DNA from: Thermus albus
GTDB lineage: Bacteria > Deinococcota > Deinococci > Deinococcales > Thermaceae
DNA: 64,000 nucleotides
Assembly: GCF_022760855.1 (NCBI RefSeq)
Contig: NZ_JAKTNR010000001.1
Coordinates: 186,001-250,000 of the forward strand
Direction of reading: 5' to 3'
In this document: positions 54,866 to 63,297 of the stretch, piece by piece
Position numbering within the stretch: position 1 is the stretch's first letter
Layout of the letters: the number at the start of each line of letters is the position of its first letter
Translations under genes and position numbers: made by a program
Notes under the pieces: model-generated
What the model was told of the DNA's origin: nothing
The model's input: the letters and a program-made list of their open reading frames with translations, nothing else
Database searches by the model: none

Positions 54866-56170
54866 ATGTTTGCCAAGCTAGCGGGGAAACTGCAGGAAGC
54901 CATAGACCGCCTAAGGGGCCGGGGCCGCATCAGCGAGGAGGACCTGAAGGCCACCCTCAGGGAGATCCGTCGGGCCCTGATGGACGCGGACGTGAACCTG
55001 GAGGTGGCCAGGGCCTTTGTGGAGAGCGTGCGGGAAAAGGCCCTGGGCCAGAAGGTCCTGGAGAGCCTTACCCCGGCGGAGGTGGTCCTGGCCACGGTCT
55101 ACGAGGCCCTAAAGGAGGCCTTGGGCGGCGAGCCCCGTTTCCCTACCCTGAGGGACCGTAACCTCTGGTTCCTGGTGGGTCTGCAGGGCTCGGGTAAGAC
55201 CACCACCGCCGCCAAGCTGGCCCTCTTTTATAAGGGCAAGGGGCGCAGGCCCCTCCTGGTGGCCGCCGACACCCAGCGCCCCGCGGCCCGGGAGCAGCTT
55301 CGCATCCTGGGGGAGAGAATCGGGGTTCCGGTCCTGGAGGTCCAGGACGGGGAGGCGCCTGAGTCCATCCGCCGCCGGGTGGAGGAAAAGGCCAGGCAGG
55401 AGGTTCGCGACCTGATCCTGGTGGACACCGCCGGGCGTCTGCAGATTGACGAGCCCCTCATGGCGGAGCTGGCCCGCCTCAAGGAGGTCTTGGGCCCCGA
55501 CGAGGTGCTTCTGGTCCTGGACGCCATGACCGGCCAAGAGGCCCTGGGGGTGGCCCAGGCCTTTGACCAGAAGGTGGGGGTCACGGGCCTCATCCTCACC
55601 AAGCTGGACGGGGATGCCCGGGGTGGGGCCGCCCTTTCCGCCCGGCACGTGACGGGGAAGCCCATCTACTTCGCCGGGGTTTCCGAGCGCCCTGAGGGTC
55701 TGGAGCCCTTCTATCCGGACCGGCTGGCGAGCCGTATCCTGGGCATGGGGGACGTGGCCACCCTGGCGGAGAAGGTGAGGGCGGCAGGCCTCGAGGCCGA
55801 AGCCCCTAAGTCCGCCAAGGAGCTCACCCTGGAGGACTTCCTCAAACAGATGCAAAACCTCAAGCGCCTCGGTTCCTTCTCGGAGGTGCTCTCCATGCTC
55901 CCTGGGGTGGGGAAGGCCTTGCCCGCAGGGGTTCAGGTGGACGATAAGGCCATTAGGCGCCTGGAGGCCATCGTCCTTTCCATGACCCCGGAGGAGCGGA
56001 AGGACCCCCGCATCTTAAACGCCTCCCGGCGCAAGCGCATCGCCAGGGGAAGCGGCACCAGCGTGCAGGAGATCAACCGGTTCATCAAGGCCTTTGAGGA
56101 GACCAAGGCCCTAATGAAGTCCCTGGAGAAGAACAAGGGCCGGGGACTCATGGGAATGTTCAGGAGGTAA
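54866..56170 (+). CDS. ffh: Signal recognition particle GTPase Ffh
   Basis: 434 residues: N domain (about 1-85), G domain (GLQGSGKTTTAAKLA about 105-119, ADTQRPAAREQL, VDTAGRLQIDEPL, TKLDGDARGGAALS) and methionine-rich M domain (about 300-434; FLKQMQNLKRLGSFSEVLSMLPG and the RNA-binding SRRKRIARGSGTS, in parts). Delivers nascent membrane proteins to FtsY. RBS GGGAGG. First gene of the operon. Confidence 0.97.
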   Translation: MFAKLAGKLQEAIDRLRGRGRISEEDLKATLREIRRALMDADVNLEVARAFVESVREKALGQKVLESLTPAEVVLATVYEALKEALGGEPRFPTLRDRNLWFLVGLQGSGKTTTAAKLALFYKGKGRRPLLVAADTQRPAAREQLRILGERIGVPVLEVQDGEAPESIRRRVEEKARQEVRDLILVDTAGRLQIDEPLMAELARLKEVLGPDEVLLVLDAMTGQEALGVAQAFDQKVGVTGLILTKLDGDARGGAALSARHVTGKPIYFAGVSERPEGLEPFYPDRLASRILGMGDVATLAEKVRAAGLEAEAPKSAKELTLEDFLKQMQNLKRLGSFSEVLSMLPGVGKALPAGVQVDDKAIRRLEAIVLSMTPEERKDPRILNASRRKRIARGSGTSVQEINRFIKAFEETKALMKSLEKNKGRGLMGMFRR

Positions 56171-56176
56171 GGGAGA

Positions 56177-56437
56177 ATGGTCAAGATCCGTCTTTCTCGT
56201 TTCGGCTCCAAGCACAACCCCCATTACCGCATCGTGGTGACCGATAGCCGCAAGAAGCGCGACGGGGCGTACATTGAAAAGATAGGCTACTACGATCCCC
56301 GGAAGACCACCCCGGAGTGGCTTAAGGTGGACGTGGAGCGGGCCAGGTACTGGCTCTCCGTGGGCGCTCAACCCACGGACACCGCACGTAGGCTTCTCCG
56401 GCAGGCGGGGGTTTTCCGGCAAGAGCAGCCCGCTTAG
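56177..56437 (+). CDS. rpsP: 30S ribosomal protein S16
   Basis: 86 residues: [21 protein letters not shown] and the family signature [14 protein letters not shown] (in parts). Six bases after ffh, with GGGAG as ribosome binding site. Confidence 0.97.
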   Translation: MVKIRLSRFGSKHNPHYRIVVTDSRKKRDGAYIEKIGYYDPRKTTPEWLKVDVERARYWLSVGAQPTDTARRLLRQAGVFRQEQPA

Positions 56438-56535
56438 CCCTTCGCCCAGCTGGGGCCCCAGGTATAGCCAGGGCTCGGGGCCAAGGGGGCGAAGGGGGAG
56501 GCCAAGCGCCGGCAGGGTTTTCCCTCCGGCGTTTT
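56438..56535 (+). terminator. Long hairpin and terminator after rpsP
   Basis: CCCTTCGCCC (56438-56447) pairs with GGGCGAAGGG (56487-56496) around an inner GGCCCC/GGGGCC stem. A terminator follows: CGCCGG-c-AGGG, loop TTTT, CCCT-CCGGCG and then TTTT (56507-56535). The terminator is partial or regulated if the downstream genes belong to the same operon. Confidence 0.7.
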
Positions 56536-56552
56536 CCCATTAGGATTAGGGC

Positions 56553-56771
56553 ATGAAGGACCTGGTGGAATACCTGGCCAAGAGCGTGGTGGACCGGCCG
56601 GAGCAGGTCCGGGTGCAGGAAAGGCGCACCCGCGAGGGGCCGGTGTACATGGTGGAGGTGGCCCCTGAGGACAAGGGCCGGCTTATCGGTAAGCAGGGCC
56701 GGGTGATTGAGTCCATCCGCACCCTGGTGCGGGCCTACGCCAAGCGCAAGGTGGGGGTGGAGGTGCGCTAG
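56553..56771 (+). CDS. khpA: KH-domain RNA-binding protein KhpA
   Basis: 72 residues, single KH domain with the GxxG loop as LIGKQGRVIESIRTLV (about 46-61). In other bacteria it pairs with KhpB/Jag in RNA binding. Standard place between rpsP and rimM. Confidence 0.93.
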   Translation: MKDLVEYLAKSVVDRPEQVRVQERRTREGPVYMVEVAPEDKGRLIGKQGRVIESIRTLVRAYAKRKVGVEVR

Positions 56772-56831
56772 GACTAGACCCCTTCCGCCTCAGCGTGGGC
56801 GCAGGCAAGGGGATTTTGGCATAATAGGGGT

Positions 56832-57320
56832 ATGCGCCTGGTGGAGATAGGCCGGTTTGGGGCCCCCTATGCCCTTCAAGGAGGGCTTAAGTTCCGGGGT
56901 GAACCCGTGGTGGCCCACCTGGAGCGGGTCTATGTGGAAGGGCATGGCTGGCGGGCGCTGGAGGACCTCTACCAGGTGGGGGATGAGCTGGTGGTGCACC
57001 TGGTGGGGGTGCGAAGCCGGGAGCTGGCGGAGCCCTTGGTGGGCCTCAGGGTGTACGCCGAGGTTTCGGAGCTTCCCCCTTTGGAGGCGGGGCAGTACTA
57101 CTACTTTGCCCTCATGGGCCTGCCGGTGTTCGTGGAGGGGGTTCAGGTGGGCGAGGTGGTGGACATCCTGGACGCCGGGGCCCAGGACGTCTTGATCATC
57201 CGCGGGGTGGGGGAGAGGCTTCGCGACCAAAGGGAGTTCCTGGTACCCTTGCAGGCTCCTTACGTGCGGGTGGAGGCGGAAGGGATCCACGTGGAGCCCA
57301 TCCCTGGGCTTTTTGAGTGA
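56832..57320 (+). CDS. rimM: 16S rRNA processing protein RimM
   Basis: 162 residues; binds S19 and helps mature the 30S head. VEIGRFGAPYALQGGLKF at the N-terminus and the PRC-barrel domain with YYYFALMGLPVFVEG (in parts about 96-110). A CATAAT -10 (56819-56824) ends seven bases before the ATG, so it can start its own leaderless transcript. Its stop touches the trmD start. Confidence 0.94.
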   Translation: MRLVEIGRFGAPYALQGGLKFRGEPVVAHLERVYVEGHGWRALEDLYQVGDELVVHLVGVRSRELAEPLVGLRVYAEVSELPPLEAGQYYYFALMGLPVFVEGVQVGEVVDILDAGAQDVLIIRGVGERLRDQREFLVPLQAPYVRVEAEGIHVEPIPGLFE

Positions 57321-58040
57321 ATGCGCTACAGCATCCTTACCCTTTTCCCTGGGCTCATCCTTCCTTGGCTTTCGGAATCCCTGATCAAAAGGGCCAGGGA
57401 GCGGGGGCTCATCAGGGTGGAGGTGGTGGACCTAAGGGCCTTTGGCCTGGGCCGCCATCGTACCGTGGACGATACCCCCTATGGCGGCGGGGCGGGGATG
57501 GTGATCCGTCCTGATGTGGCGGTGGCGGCTTTGGAGACGGTGCTCCCTGCGGACGAGGTGATCCTCCTCTCCCCGGCGGGGGAGCCCTTCACGCAAAAGG
57601 TGGCGGAGGAGCTGGCCGAGAAGGAGCACCTGGTCCTTCTTTCCGGGCGTTACGAGGGGTTTGACGCCCGGGTGGAGGCCTTTGTGACCCGTTCCCTAAC
57701 CATTGGGGACTACGTGCTCATGGGGGGAGAGGTGGCGGCCTTGGCGGTGTTGGAGGCCACGGCTCGGCTTCTTCCCGGGGTGATCGGGGATCCGGAAAGC
57801 CACCGCAAGGACTCCTTCGTAGGGGGGCTTTTGGACTACCCCCACTACACCCGTCCGCCGGAGTTCCGCGGACTAAAGGTACCCCAGGTCCTCCTTTCCG
57901 GGAACCACCAGGAGGTGGAGCGCTGGCGCCGGCGGGAGGCCTTGCGGAAAACCCTGGCCCTGCGCCCCGAGCTTCTTAGGGAGGCGAGGCTTGGGCCCCT
58001 CGAGGCCCAGTGGCTTGCAGAAGCGGACCGGGAGGGCTAG
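57321..58040 (+). CDS. trmD: tRNA m1G37 methyltransferase TrmD
   Basis: 239 residues, SPOUT fold with trefoil knot: [52 protein letters not shown] and [30 protein letters not shown] (in parts), the SAM-binding knot. Methylates G37 to prevent frameshifting. The start ATG follows the rimM stop directly. Confidence 0.97.
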   Translation: MRYSILTLFPGLILPWLSESLIKRARERGLIRVEVVDLRAFGLGRHRTVDDTPYGGGAGMVIRPDVAVAALETVLPADEVILLSPAGEPFTQKVAEELAEKEHLVLLSGRYEGFDARVEAFVTRSLTIGDYVLMGGEVAALAVLEATARLLPGVIGDPESHRKDSFVGGLLDYPHYTRPPEFRGLKVPQVLLSGNHQEVERWRRREALRKTLALRPELLREARLGPLEAQWLAEADREG

Positions 58041-58059
58041 ACTAGAGGCTGTTGCCCAT

Positions 58060-58092
58060 GAACCCCTAAGGGTTCCTCTGGGGTAGGAGGAT
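58060..58092 (+). promoter_or_regulatory. rplS leader hairpin
   Basis: GAACCC (58060-58065) and GGGTTC (58070-58075) form a hairpin with loop CTAA; ACCCC within it can instead pair with GGGGT (58080-58084) next to the ribosome binding site AGGAGG. A possible autoregulatory L19 leader. Confidence 0.4.
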
Positions 58093-58096
58093 TGGG

Positions 58097-58552
58097 ATGA
58101 ACCGAGGAGCTCTTCTTAAAGTGGTGGAGGCCAAGTATACCCGCACCGACCTGCCCGAGTTCCGGCCTGGCGACACCGTGCGGGTGGCCTACCGGGTAAA
58201 GGAAGGCAACCGCACCCGGGTGCAGAACTTTGAGGGCATCGTCATTAAGATCAAGCGGAACGGCTACAACACCAGCTTCACCGTGCGCAAGGTGAGCTAT
58301 GGGGTAGGGGTGGAGCGCATCTTCCCCCTGAACTCCCCCCTCATTGAGCGGATTGAGATCGTCCAGCGGGGCCGGGCCCGGCGGGCCAAGCTTTACTTCA
58401 TCCGTGAGCTTTCCGAGAGGGAGATCCGCCGTAAGCTCCGCGCCGACCGCAAGCGCATCGGCCAGGACCAGGAGATGGCCAAGGCCGCCAAGGAGGCAGC
58501 TATCGCCGAGGCCGCCGAGGCACCCACCCAAGGGGAGTCCAGCGCCGAGTAG
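58097..58552 (+). CDS. rplS: 50S ribosomal protein L19
   Basis: 151 residues. [31 protein letters not shown] and [25 protein letters not shown] (in parts) are diagnostic. The C-terminal tail is longer than in E. coli (about 115 residues) and rich in Ala, Lys and Glu, as in other Thermus L19. Confidence 0.97.
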   Translation: MNRGALLKVVEAKYTRTDLPEFRPGDTVRVAYRVKEGNRTRVQNFEGIVIKIKRNGYNTSFTVRKVSYGVGVERIFPLNSPLIERIEIVQRGRARRAKLYFIRELSEREIRRKLRADRKRIGQDQEMAKAAKEAAIAEAAEAPTQGESSAE

Positions 58553-58555
58553 CCG

Positions 58556-59194
58556 TTATCCCGTGCTAGGGGGCGGGGAATCCCGCCCTCCGGCTTTTGT
58601 CAGAAACCCCAGGGCTCTGGCCCTCGCCAAGGCCTCCACGCGGTTCCGGGCCAGGAGCTTGCCGTAGAGGCTTTCCAGGTGGTCTTTCACCGTATCCGGG
58701 GAAAGGCCCAAGGCCTTGGCTATCTCCTTCACGGAAAGCCCGTGGGCCAGAAGGCCCAGCACTTCTTCTTCCCTGGGGGTCAGGACGGGGAGGTCAGGGG
58801 GGGTGAGGCGTTCCTCCCCCCGGGCCACGCGCAGGAGGCGCCTTTTCAGCTCGGGGGCAGACAGCTCCTTGGAAAAGTAGGCGTCGGCCCCAGCCAGATA
58901 GGCTTCCCGTACCAAAGCGGGCTCCTGGTAGGTGGTGAGGAGGGCGATAAGGCCTTGGTATCCCGCTTGGCGTAGTTTCCGGGCGCACCCTAACCCGTCC
59001 AATACGGGCATCCTGAGGTCCAGGAGCACGGCTTCTGGCCCTAGGGCCAGGGTCTTGTCCAGGGCTTCTTGTCCGTCCTGGGCCTCGGCCACCACCACAA
59101 GGCCTTCCCCCTCGAGGCCCGCCCTAAGCCCCAGGCGGAAGAGGGGGTGGTCATCGGCGATCAGGACGCGGAGGCTAGGTTCTGGAGTCCCCAT
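58556..59194 (-). CDS. NarL/FixJ-family response regulator
   Basis: 212 residues. Receiver domain with acidic pocket VLIADDHPLF, phosphorylation Asp in VLLDLRMPVLDG (about 52), Thr in LTTYQEP and Lys in YFSKEL; LuxR-type HTH at about 140-200 (LTPREEEVLGLLAHGLSVKEIAKALGLSPDTVKDHL, in parts). No histidine kinase gene is nearby, so the partner is unknown. The ATG at 59194 is preferred, as the upstream ATG is part of the -10 TATGCT. Confidence 0.92.
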   Translation of the reverse strand: MGTPEPSLRVLIADDHPLFRLGLRAGLEGEGLVVVAEAQDGQEALDKTLALGPEAVLLDLRMPVLDGLGCARKLRQAGYQGLIALLTTYQEPALVREAYLAGADAYFSKELSAPELKRRLLRVARGEERLTPPDLPVLTPREEEVLGLLAHGLSVKEIAKALGLSPDTVKDHLESLYGKLLARNRVEALARARALGFLTKAGGRDSPPPSTG

Positions 59195-59241
59195 TCCTGC
59201 CCTTAGCATAGGCCCACCCCTGGGCGGATGGGGCCAAAGCC

Positions 59242-59247
59242 TATACT
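59242..59247 (+). promoter_or_regulatory. -10 box of sdaAA
   Basis: TATACT ends six bases before the ATG; leaderless mRNA expected. Confidence 0.6.
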
Positions 59248-59253
59248 GAGGCT

Positions 59254-60117
59254 ATGCCATTAACCCTGAACGAACTGGCAAGCCTTTCCGGCCGGGCGTC
59301 GGAGGCGGTGCTTCGCGAGGAGGTGGAGGAAACCGGTTTAGTCCCGGAGGTTATCCTGGATAAGCTTCGGGAGCGCCTGGGCGTCATGCGGGATTCCATC
59401 CGCAGGGGTCTAGCCTCGGATGCTCCCAGCGTGGCGGGGATGGTGGGTAGGAACGCCAAGACCTTGTGGGAGACTCCCGATCCCTTGCGGGACCCCCTCT
59501 TGAAACGGGTCCAGGCCTACGCCATGGCGGTCAATGAAGAGAACGCCCGCATGGGCCGGATTGTGGCCGCACCCACAGCGGGTAGCGCCGGGACCCTGCC
59601 GGGGGCTCTTCTGGGGGTGGCGGATCACCTGGGTATCCCCGACGAAGCCCTCCTCATGCCCATGGTCCTGGCCGCCGGCGTGGCCAAGATCATCAACCGC
59701 CAGATCTACATCGCGGGGGCCAGCGGGGGGTGCCAGGCGGAGATCGGTTCCTCGGCAGCCATGGCGGCCGCCGCCGTTACCGAGCTCCTCGGAGGGAGCC
59801 CCGAGGCTTGTGCCCACGCGGCCGCTTTAGCCCTGCAGAACACCCTGGGCCTGGTTTGCGACCCCGTGGGGGGGTTTGTGGAGGTCCCCTGTGTGATGCG
59901 CAATGGGTTTTATGCGGTCCATGCGGTGAGCGCTGCCTCCATGGCCCTTGCGGGCATCAGGAGCGTGATCCCCCCCGATGAGGTGATCCTGGCCATGGCG
60001 GGCATCGGCCGTCTCCTGCCCTTGGAGCTAAAGGAAACGGGCCTTGGGGGCTTGGCGGACACCCCCACGGGGCGCCGGCTTGCCGCCCAGGCCCTAGGGC
60101 AGGTTTCCGAGGATTGA
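59254..60117 (+). CDS. sdaAA: L-serine dehydratase, iron-sulfur dependent, alpha subunit
   Basis: 287 residues; deaminates serine to pyruvate using a [4Fe-4S] cluster. Cysteines in [13 protein letters not shown] (about 161), [25 protein letters not shown], in parts (about 207 and 218) supply the cluster. [16 protein letters not shown] is another family block. The beta subunit gene is not in the window. Confidence 0.92.
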   Translation: MPLTLNELASLSGRASEAVLREEVEETGLVPEVILDKLRERLGVMRDSIRRGLASDAPSVAGMVGRNAKTLWETPDPLRDPLLKRVQAYAMAVNEENARMGRIVAAPTAGSAGTLPGALLGVADHLGIPDEALLMPMVLAAGVAKIINRQIYIAGASGGCQAEIGSSAAMAAAAVTELLGGSPEACAHAAALALQNTLGLVCDPVGGFVEVPCVMRNGFYAVHAVSAASMALAGIRSVIPPDEVILAMAGIGRLLPLELKETGLGGLADTPTGRRLAAQALGQVSED

Positions 60118-60154
60118 GCCCGGCCACCATGGAGCGCCAGGGGGCAGGATGGGG

Positions 60155-61012
60155 CTACTCCTCTCCTTTGGCCACCGGCACCCCCACCAGGTTGCCCCAC
60201 TCTGTCCAGGAGCCATCGTAGTTCTTCACGTGCGGATAGCCCAGAAGGTACTTGAGGACAAACCAGGAGTGGCTGGAGCGCTCGGCGATGCGGCAGTAGA
60301 CCACCACGTCCTTGTCCGGGGTGATCCCCAGGGACTGGTACAGGGCCGCTAGTTCCTCTACGGTCTTAAAGGTGCCATCGGGGTTCACCGCCTTGGCCCA
60401 GGGGATGTTTTTGGCGCCCGGGATGTGGCCGGCCCGTAGGGCCCCTTCCTGGGGATAACCGGGCATGTGGGTGAGCTCTCCCCGGTACTCCTCGGGGCTG
60501 CGCACGTCCACCAGGGCTCCCTTACCCTCCTTGGCCTTAAGGATGTGTTTGAGCACCTCGTCCCGGTAGGCGCGGATGGACTCATCCCGATAGGGGACGC
60601 GGTAGTGGCCTTTTGGGAAGGTGGGCACCTCGGTGGTGAGGGGGCGGCCCTCCTGCACCCATTTCTGGCGCCCCCCGTTCATCAGGCGCACGTCCTGGTG
60701 GCCGTTGTACTTGAGGAACCAGAAGGCATAGGCGGCCCACCAGTTGTTCTTGTCCCCGTAGAGGATCACCGTGGTGTCGTTGGAGATGCCAAGCCTTTCC
60801 ATGAGGTTGGCAAACCCCTCTTCATCCACGAAATCCCGCACCACGGGGTTCCAGAAGTCCCTCTGCCAGTCCACTTTCTGGGCGTTGGGGATGTGGCCGG
60901 TGTCGTAGAGGAGGATGTCCTCGTCCACCTCGAGGATCCGAACCTGTGGGTCCTGCAGGCGCTCCTGAACCCATTCCGTGCTTACCAGTACCTCAGGATG
61001 GGCATACCCCAT
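60155..61012 (-). CDS. sseA: Thiosulfate/3-mercaptopyruvate sulfurtransferase
   Basis: 285 residues, two rhodanese domains; only the second has the active Cys, in [21 protein letters not shown] (in parts about 239-258). The CRIAERSS loop fits thiosulfate sulfurtransferases of actinobacterial CysA type better than mercaptopyruvate enzymes (CGxGVTA). ATG with AGGTGAGGT upstream. Confidence 0.9.
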   Translation of the reverse strand: MGYAHPEVLVSTEWVQERLQDPQVRILEVDEDILLYDTGHIPNAQKVDWQRDFWNPVVRDFVDEEGFANLMERLGISNDTTVILYGDKNNWWAAYAFWFLKYNGHQDVRLMNGGRQKWVQEGRPLTTEVPTFPKGHYRVPYRDESIRAYRDEVLKHILKAKEGKGALVDVRSPEEYRGELTHMPGYPQEGALRAGHIPGAKNIPWAKAVNPDGTFKTVEELAALYQSLGITPDKDVVVYCRIAERSSHSWFVLKYLLGYPHVKNYDGSWTEWGNLVGVPVAKGEE

Positions 61013-61087
61013 ACCTCACCTCCCAGGCCAACATACCCCTGAGCGTGAAGTAATAAAGGAAACGAGCCCACATTTGGCAACAGGGCC

Positions 61088-61116
61088 TTGCCATGGGGGT
61101 GGGCGTCTGGTATAAA
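61088..61116 (+). promoter_or_regulatory. Promoter of the riboswitch-yugP unit
   Basis: -35 TTGCCA (61088-61093), 17-bp spacer, -10 TATAAA (61111-61116). Confidence 0.85.
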
Positions 61117-61241
61117 GGTACCTGCGGGGAGTAGCCTCCCCTAGTGGGGGCCAGCCGGTCGTCAGTACGGGAGCCTTCCCCGGTCGGCTGGGGCGCCTGA
61201 AGGCGCATGGCGAGACCACCTACGGGTGGCCTCGGTTTTTT
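61117..61241 (+). promoter_or_regulatory. yybP-ykoY (manganese) riboswitch with terminator
   Basis: The conserved elements of the class are present in order: GGGGAGTAGCC (61126-61136), GTCGTCAGTACGG (about 61158-61170), and the 3' GGCGAGACC element (61209-61217), with paired arms between (GGGGCC... and CGCC/GGCG). The family senses Mn2+. A terminator CGAGaCCACC / GGTGGcCTCG with TACG loop and six T (61211-61241) uses the GAGACC strand. P1 pairing of ACCTG (about 61120-61124) with CGGGT (61223-61227) would break the terminator, so Mn2+ should turn the downstream gene on. Confidence 0.85.
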
Positions 61242-61269
61242 GCTACTCTCCGTAAGGAGGTGGACGGGA

Positions 61270-61950
61270 ATGGACATGTTGGCGCTTTTGCTCATGGTGC
61301 TGGTCTTCGTGGCCAGCTTGGCGATTCAAGGGGGTTTACAGGCCACCTTTGCCCGCTTTAGCCGGTTGGCCAATAGCCGTGGCCTCACGGGGGCCCAGGT
61401 GGCCCGGGCCATCCTGGATGCCCATGGCCTCACCCACGTGCGGGTGGAGCCGGTGCCGGGGGCTCTCACCGACCATTACGACCCCCACGCCAAGGCGGTG
61501 CGGCTTTCCGAGCCCAACTACGCCTCGCCCAGCCTAGCCGCCCTGGCGGTAGCGGCCCACGAGGTGGGGCATGCGGTGCAGGATGCCCAGGGGTATGCTT
61601 GGCTGCGGGTAAGGGCCAGCCTGCTGCCGGCCGCCAGCCTGGGTTCCAACCTGGGGCCTTGGCTGGTGATCCTGGGGCTTATGGTGGGGGCGATCGGTTT
61701 GGCCAAGCTGGGCCTCTACCTCTTCCTGGCGGTGGCCCTTTTCCAGCTGGTCACCTTGCCGGTGGAGTTTGACGCCTCGAGGCGGGCCTTGGAGTTCCTA
61801 AGGCGCATGGGCTTTCTTTCCCAACAGGAGATGGCCCCCGCCCGCCAGGTGTTGACCTGGGCAGCCCTTACCTATGTGGCGGCCCTAGCCAGCTCCTTGG
61901 CCACCCTTCTTTACTACGCCAGCCTCCTCATGGGCCGCCGGGAGGAGTAG
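61270..61950 (+). CDS. yugP: YugP-type membrane zinc metallopeptidase
   Basis: 226 residues of the neutral zinc metallopeptidase_2 (YugP) family. N-terminal helix (MLALLLMVLVFVASLAIQGG), zinc motif HEVGH in AVAAHEVGHAVQDA (about 99-103), DHYDPHAKAVRLS, then three further helices (about 122-165, 199-220). Substrate unknown. RBS AAGGAGG at 61254-61260. Expression would depend on the Mn2+ riboswitch directly upstream. Confidence 0.9.
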   Translation: MDMLALLLMVLVFVASLAIQGGLQATFARFSRLANSRGLTGAQVARAILDAHGLTHVRVEPVPGALTDHYDPHAKAVRLSEPNYASPSLAALAVAAHEVGHAVQDAQGYAWLRVRASLLPAASLGSNLGPWLVILGLMVGAIGLAKLGLYLFLAVALFQLVTLPVEFDASRRALEFLRRMGFLSQQEMAPARQVLTWAALTYVAALASSLATLLYYASLLMGRREE

Positions 61951-62190
61951 ATGCCCCTTCTCCTTTGCCCCAACTGCCAGGTGGGCATGCGGGAGGTGGA
62001 AAGACGGGGGGTCCTGTTGGACGTATGCCCCCAGTGCGGGGGTGTTTGGCTGGACAAGGGGGAGCTGGAGAAACTCCTGGCCGAGGCCCGGGAAGTGGAG
62101 CGTTCCTACGAGGAGGAAAGGGAGGCCTACTACCGCAAAGAAGGGAAACCCTACAGGAAAAAGAAAGGGTTTCTGGACATCTTTGACTGA
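61951..62190 (+). CDS. Small zinc-ribbon protein (TFIIB-type)
   Basis: 79 residues: CPNC (6-9) and [18 protein letters not shown] (26-43) form a zinc ribbon of the zf-TFIIB family, followed by a charged helix ([15 protein letters not shown]) and a basic tail. Function unknown. It starts directly after the yugP stop, so it is in the same Mn2+-controlled unit. Confidence 0.85.
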   Translation: MPLLLCPNCQVGMREVERRGVLLDVCPQCGGVWLDKGELEKLLAEAREVERSYEEEREAYYRKEGKPYRKKKGFLDIFD

Positions 62191-62201
62191 GGGCATGCCA
62201 C

Positions 62202-62237
62202 CTGAAAGCCCCCGGGAGACTCCGGGGGCTTTTTGGG
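62202..62237. terminator. Two-way terminator
   Basis: Stem AGCCCCCGG / CCGGGGGCT around GAGACT, flanked by AAA on the left and TTTTT on the right. It serves the plus-strand unit and, less strongly, the convergent peroxiredoxin gene. Confidence 0.88.
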
Positions 62238-62244
62238 GGATAGG

Positions 62245-62895
62245 CTACTCCGCCTTCTTAAGGCGGAGGTACCAGCGCCTGTACTCGGCGTACTCGGTTT
62301 TTCTGGCTTCGTCGGCCTTGAGCTCGTCCAAGGTGGCCGGAGGCTTGACGATGGCGGCCTCCCCGGGTTGCCAGTCGGCAGGGGTGTTCAAGCCGGTGCG
62401 GTCGGTGAACTGGAGAGCCCGGATGAAGCGCAGAATCTCGTCAATGTTCCGACCCGTGGTGAGGGGGTAATACAGCATCCCCCGGAGGATACCGTTGGGG
62501 TCAATGATGAACACCGCCCGCACCGCAGCGGTTTCGCTGGCGGCGGGGTGGATCATGCCATAGAGCTTGGACACCTTCATGTCCAGGTCGGCGATGACCG
62601 GGAAGTTAATCTGGACCCCGGACATCTCCTCCAGGTCCTTCAGCCAGGCCAGGTGGGCGTAGATGGAGTCAATGGAAAGGCCTACCAGCTGAACGCCCAG
62701 CTCCTCAAACTCCTTTTGCCGCTTTGCGAAGGCCAGAAACTCCGTGGAGCACACCGGGGTAAAGTCGGCGGGGTGGCTGAAGAGCACCACCCATTTGCCC
62801 TTGAGGTCGGATAGCCGAAGCTCCCCAGCCGTGGTCTTGGCCACGAAGTCCGGCGCAGGTTCGTTTAAACGGGGAAGGGTAACGGTCTCTTCCAT
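62245..62895 (-). CDS. Peroxiredoxin (Prx6 / AhpC-TSA family)
   Basis: 216 residues. Peroxidatic Cys in HPADFTPVCSTEF (about 49), catalytic Arg in AAVRAVFIID. The long C-terminal domain (PLTTGRNIDEILRFIRALQ onward) is of the Prx6/1-Cys type common in thermophiles. No second cysteine is present, so a 1-Cys mechanism is expected. RBS GGAGGT. Confidence 0.94.
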   Translation of the reverse strand: MEETVTLPRLNEPAPDFVAKTTAGELRLSDLKGKWVVLFSHPADFTPVCSTEFLAFAKRQKEFEELGVQLVGLSIDSIYAHLAWLKDLEEMSGVQINFPVIADLDMKVSKLYGMIHPAASETAAVRAVFIIDPNGILRGMLYYPLTTGRNIDEILRFIRALQFTDRTGLNTPADWQPGEAAIVKPPATLDELKADEARKTEYAEYRRWYLRLKKAE

Positions 62896-62931
62896 ATCAG
62901 ACCTCCGCGGCTGATGTGCCAGCCGAGGGAC

Positions 62932-62960
62932 ACTATACCTTAAAGGGGTATCAGATGCAA
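62932..62960 (-). promoter_or_regulatory. Peroxiredoxin promoter
   Basis: Minus-strand -35 TTGCAT (62955-62960), 17-bp spacer, -10 TATAGT (62932-62937). A small hairpin GGCTG/CAGCC lies in the leader. Confidence 0.8.
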
Positions 62961-62970
62961 GTGATTTGCG

Positions 62971-63297
62971 TTAGCGGTTGTCCCCTGAGCCCCCGATCTT
63001 TCCCCGTTCCAGCCGGGAGCGGAGCTTAGCTAGATTGCCTTGGGCAACCTCCTCCAAGCTCACCCCCAGGTCGGTGGCCAGCTGGGCCACATACCAAAGC
63101 ACGTCCCCAAGCTCAGCCAAGAGATCCTCCCGAGCGTCCGGGCCGAGGGTTCCCCCGCGGTCTCTAAGCACCTTCTTTACCTTGTTGGCCAGTTCCCCTG
63201 CTTCACCCACCAGGCCCAAGGTGGGGTACAGGATCCGGTAGGCCTCGGGGTAAAGGGCGGTCTTCTTGGCCTGCTGCTGGTACTCATTCAGGGTCAT
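62971..63297 (-). CDS. MazG-like nucleotide pyrophosphohydrolase
   Basis: 108 residues, all-alpha NTP-PPase fold. Mg2+-binding motifs GLVGEAGELANKVKK (about 28-42, ExxE) and LLAELGDVLWYVAQLA (about 59-74, ExxD). Likely hydrolyses abnormal (d)NTPs. Start overlaps the smc stop region by 14 bases. Confidence 0.88.
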   Translation of the reverse strand: MTLNEYQQQAKKTALYPEAYRILYPTLGLVGEAGELANKVKKVLRDRGGTLGPDAREDLLAELGDVLWYVAQLATDLGVSLEEVAQGNLAKLRSRLERGKIGGSGDNR

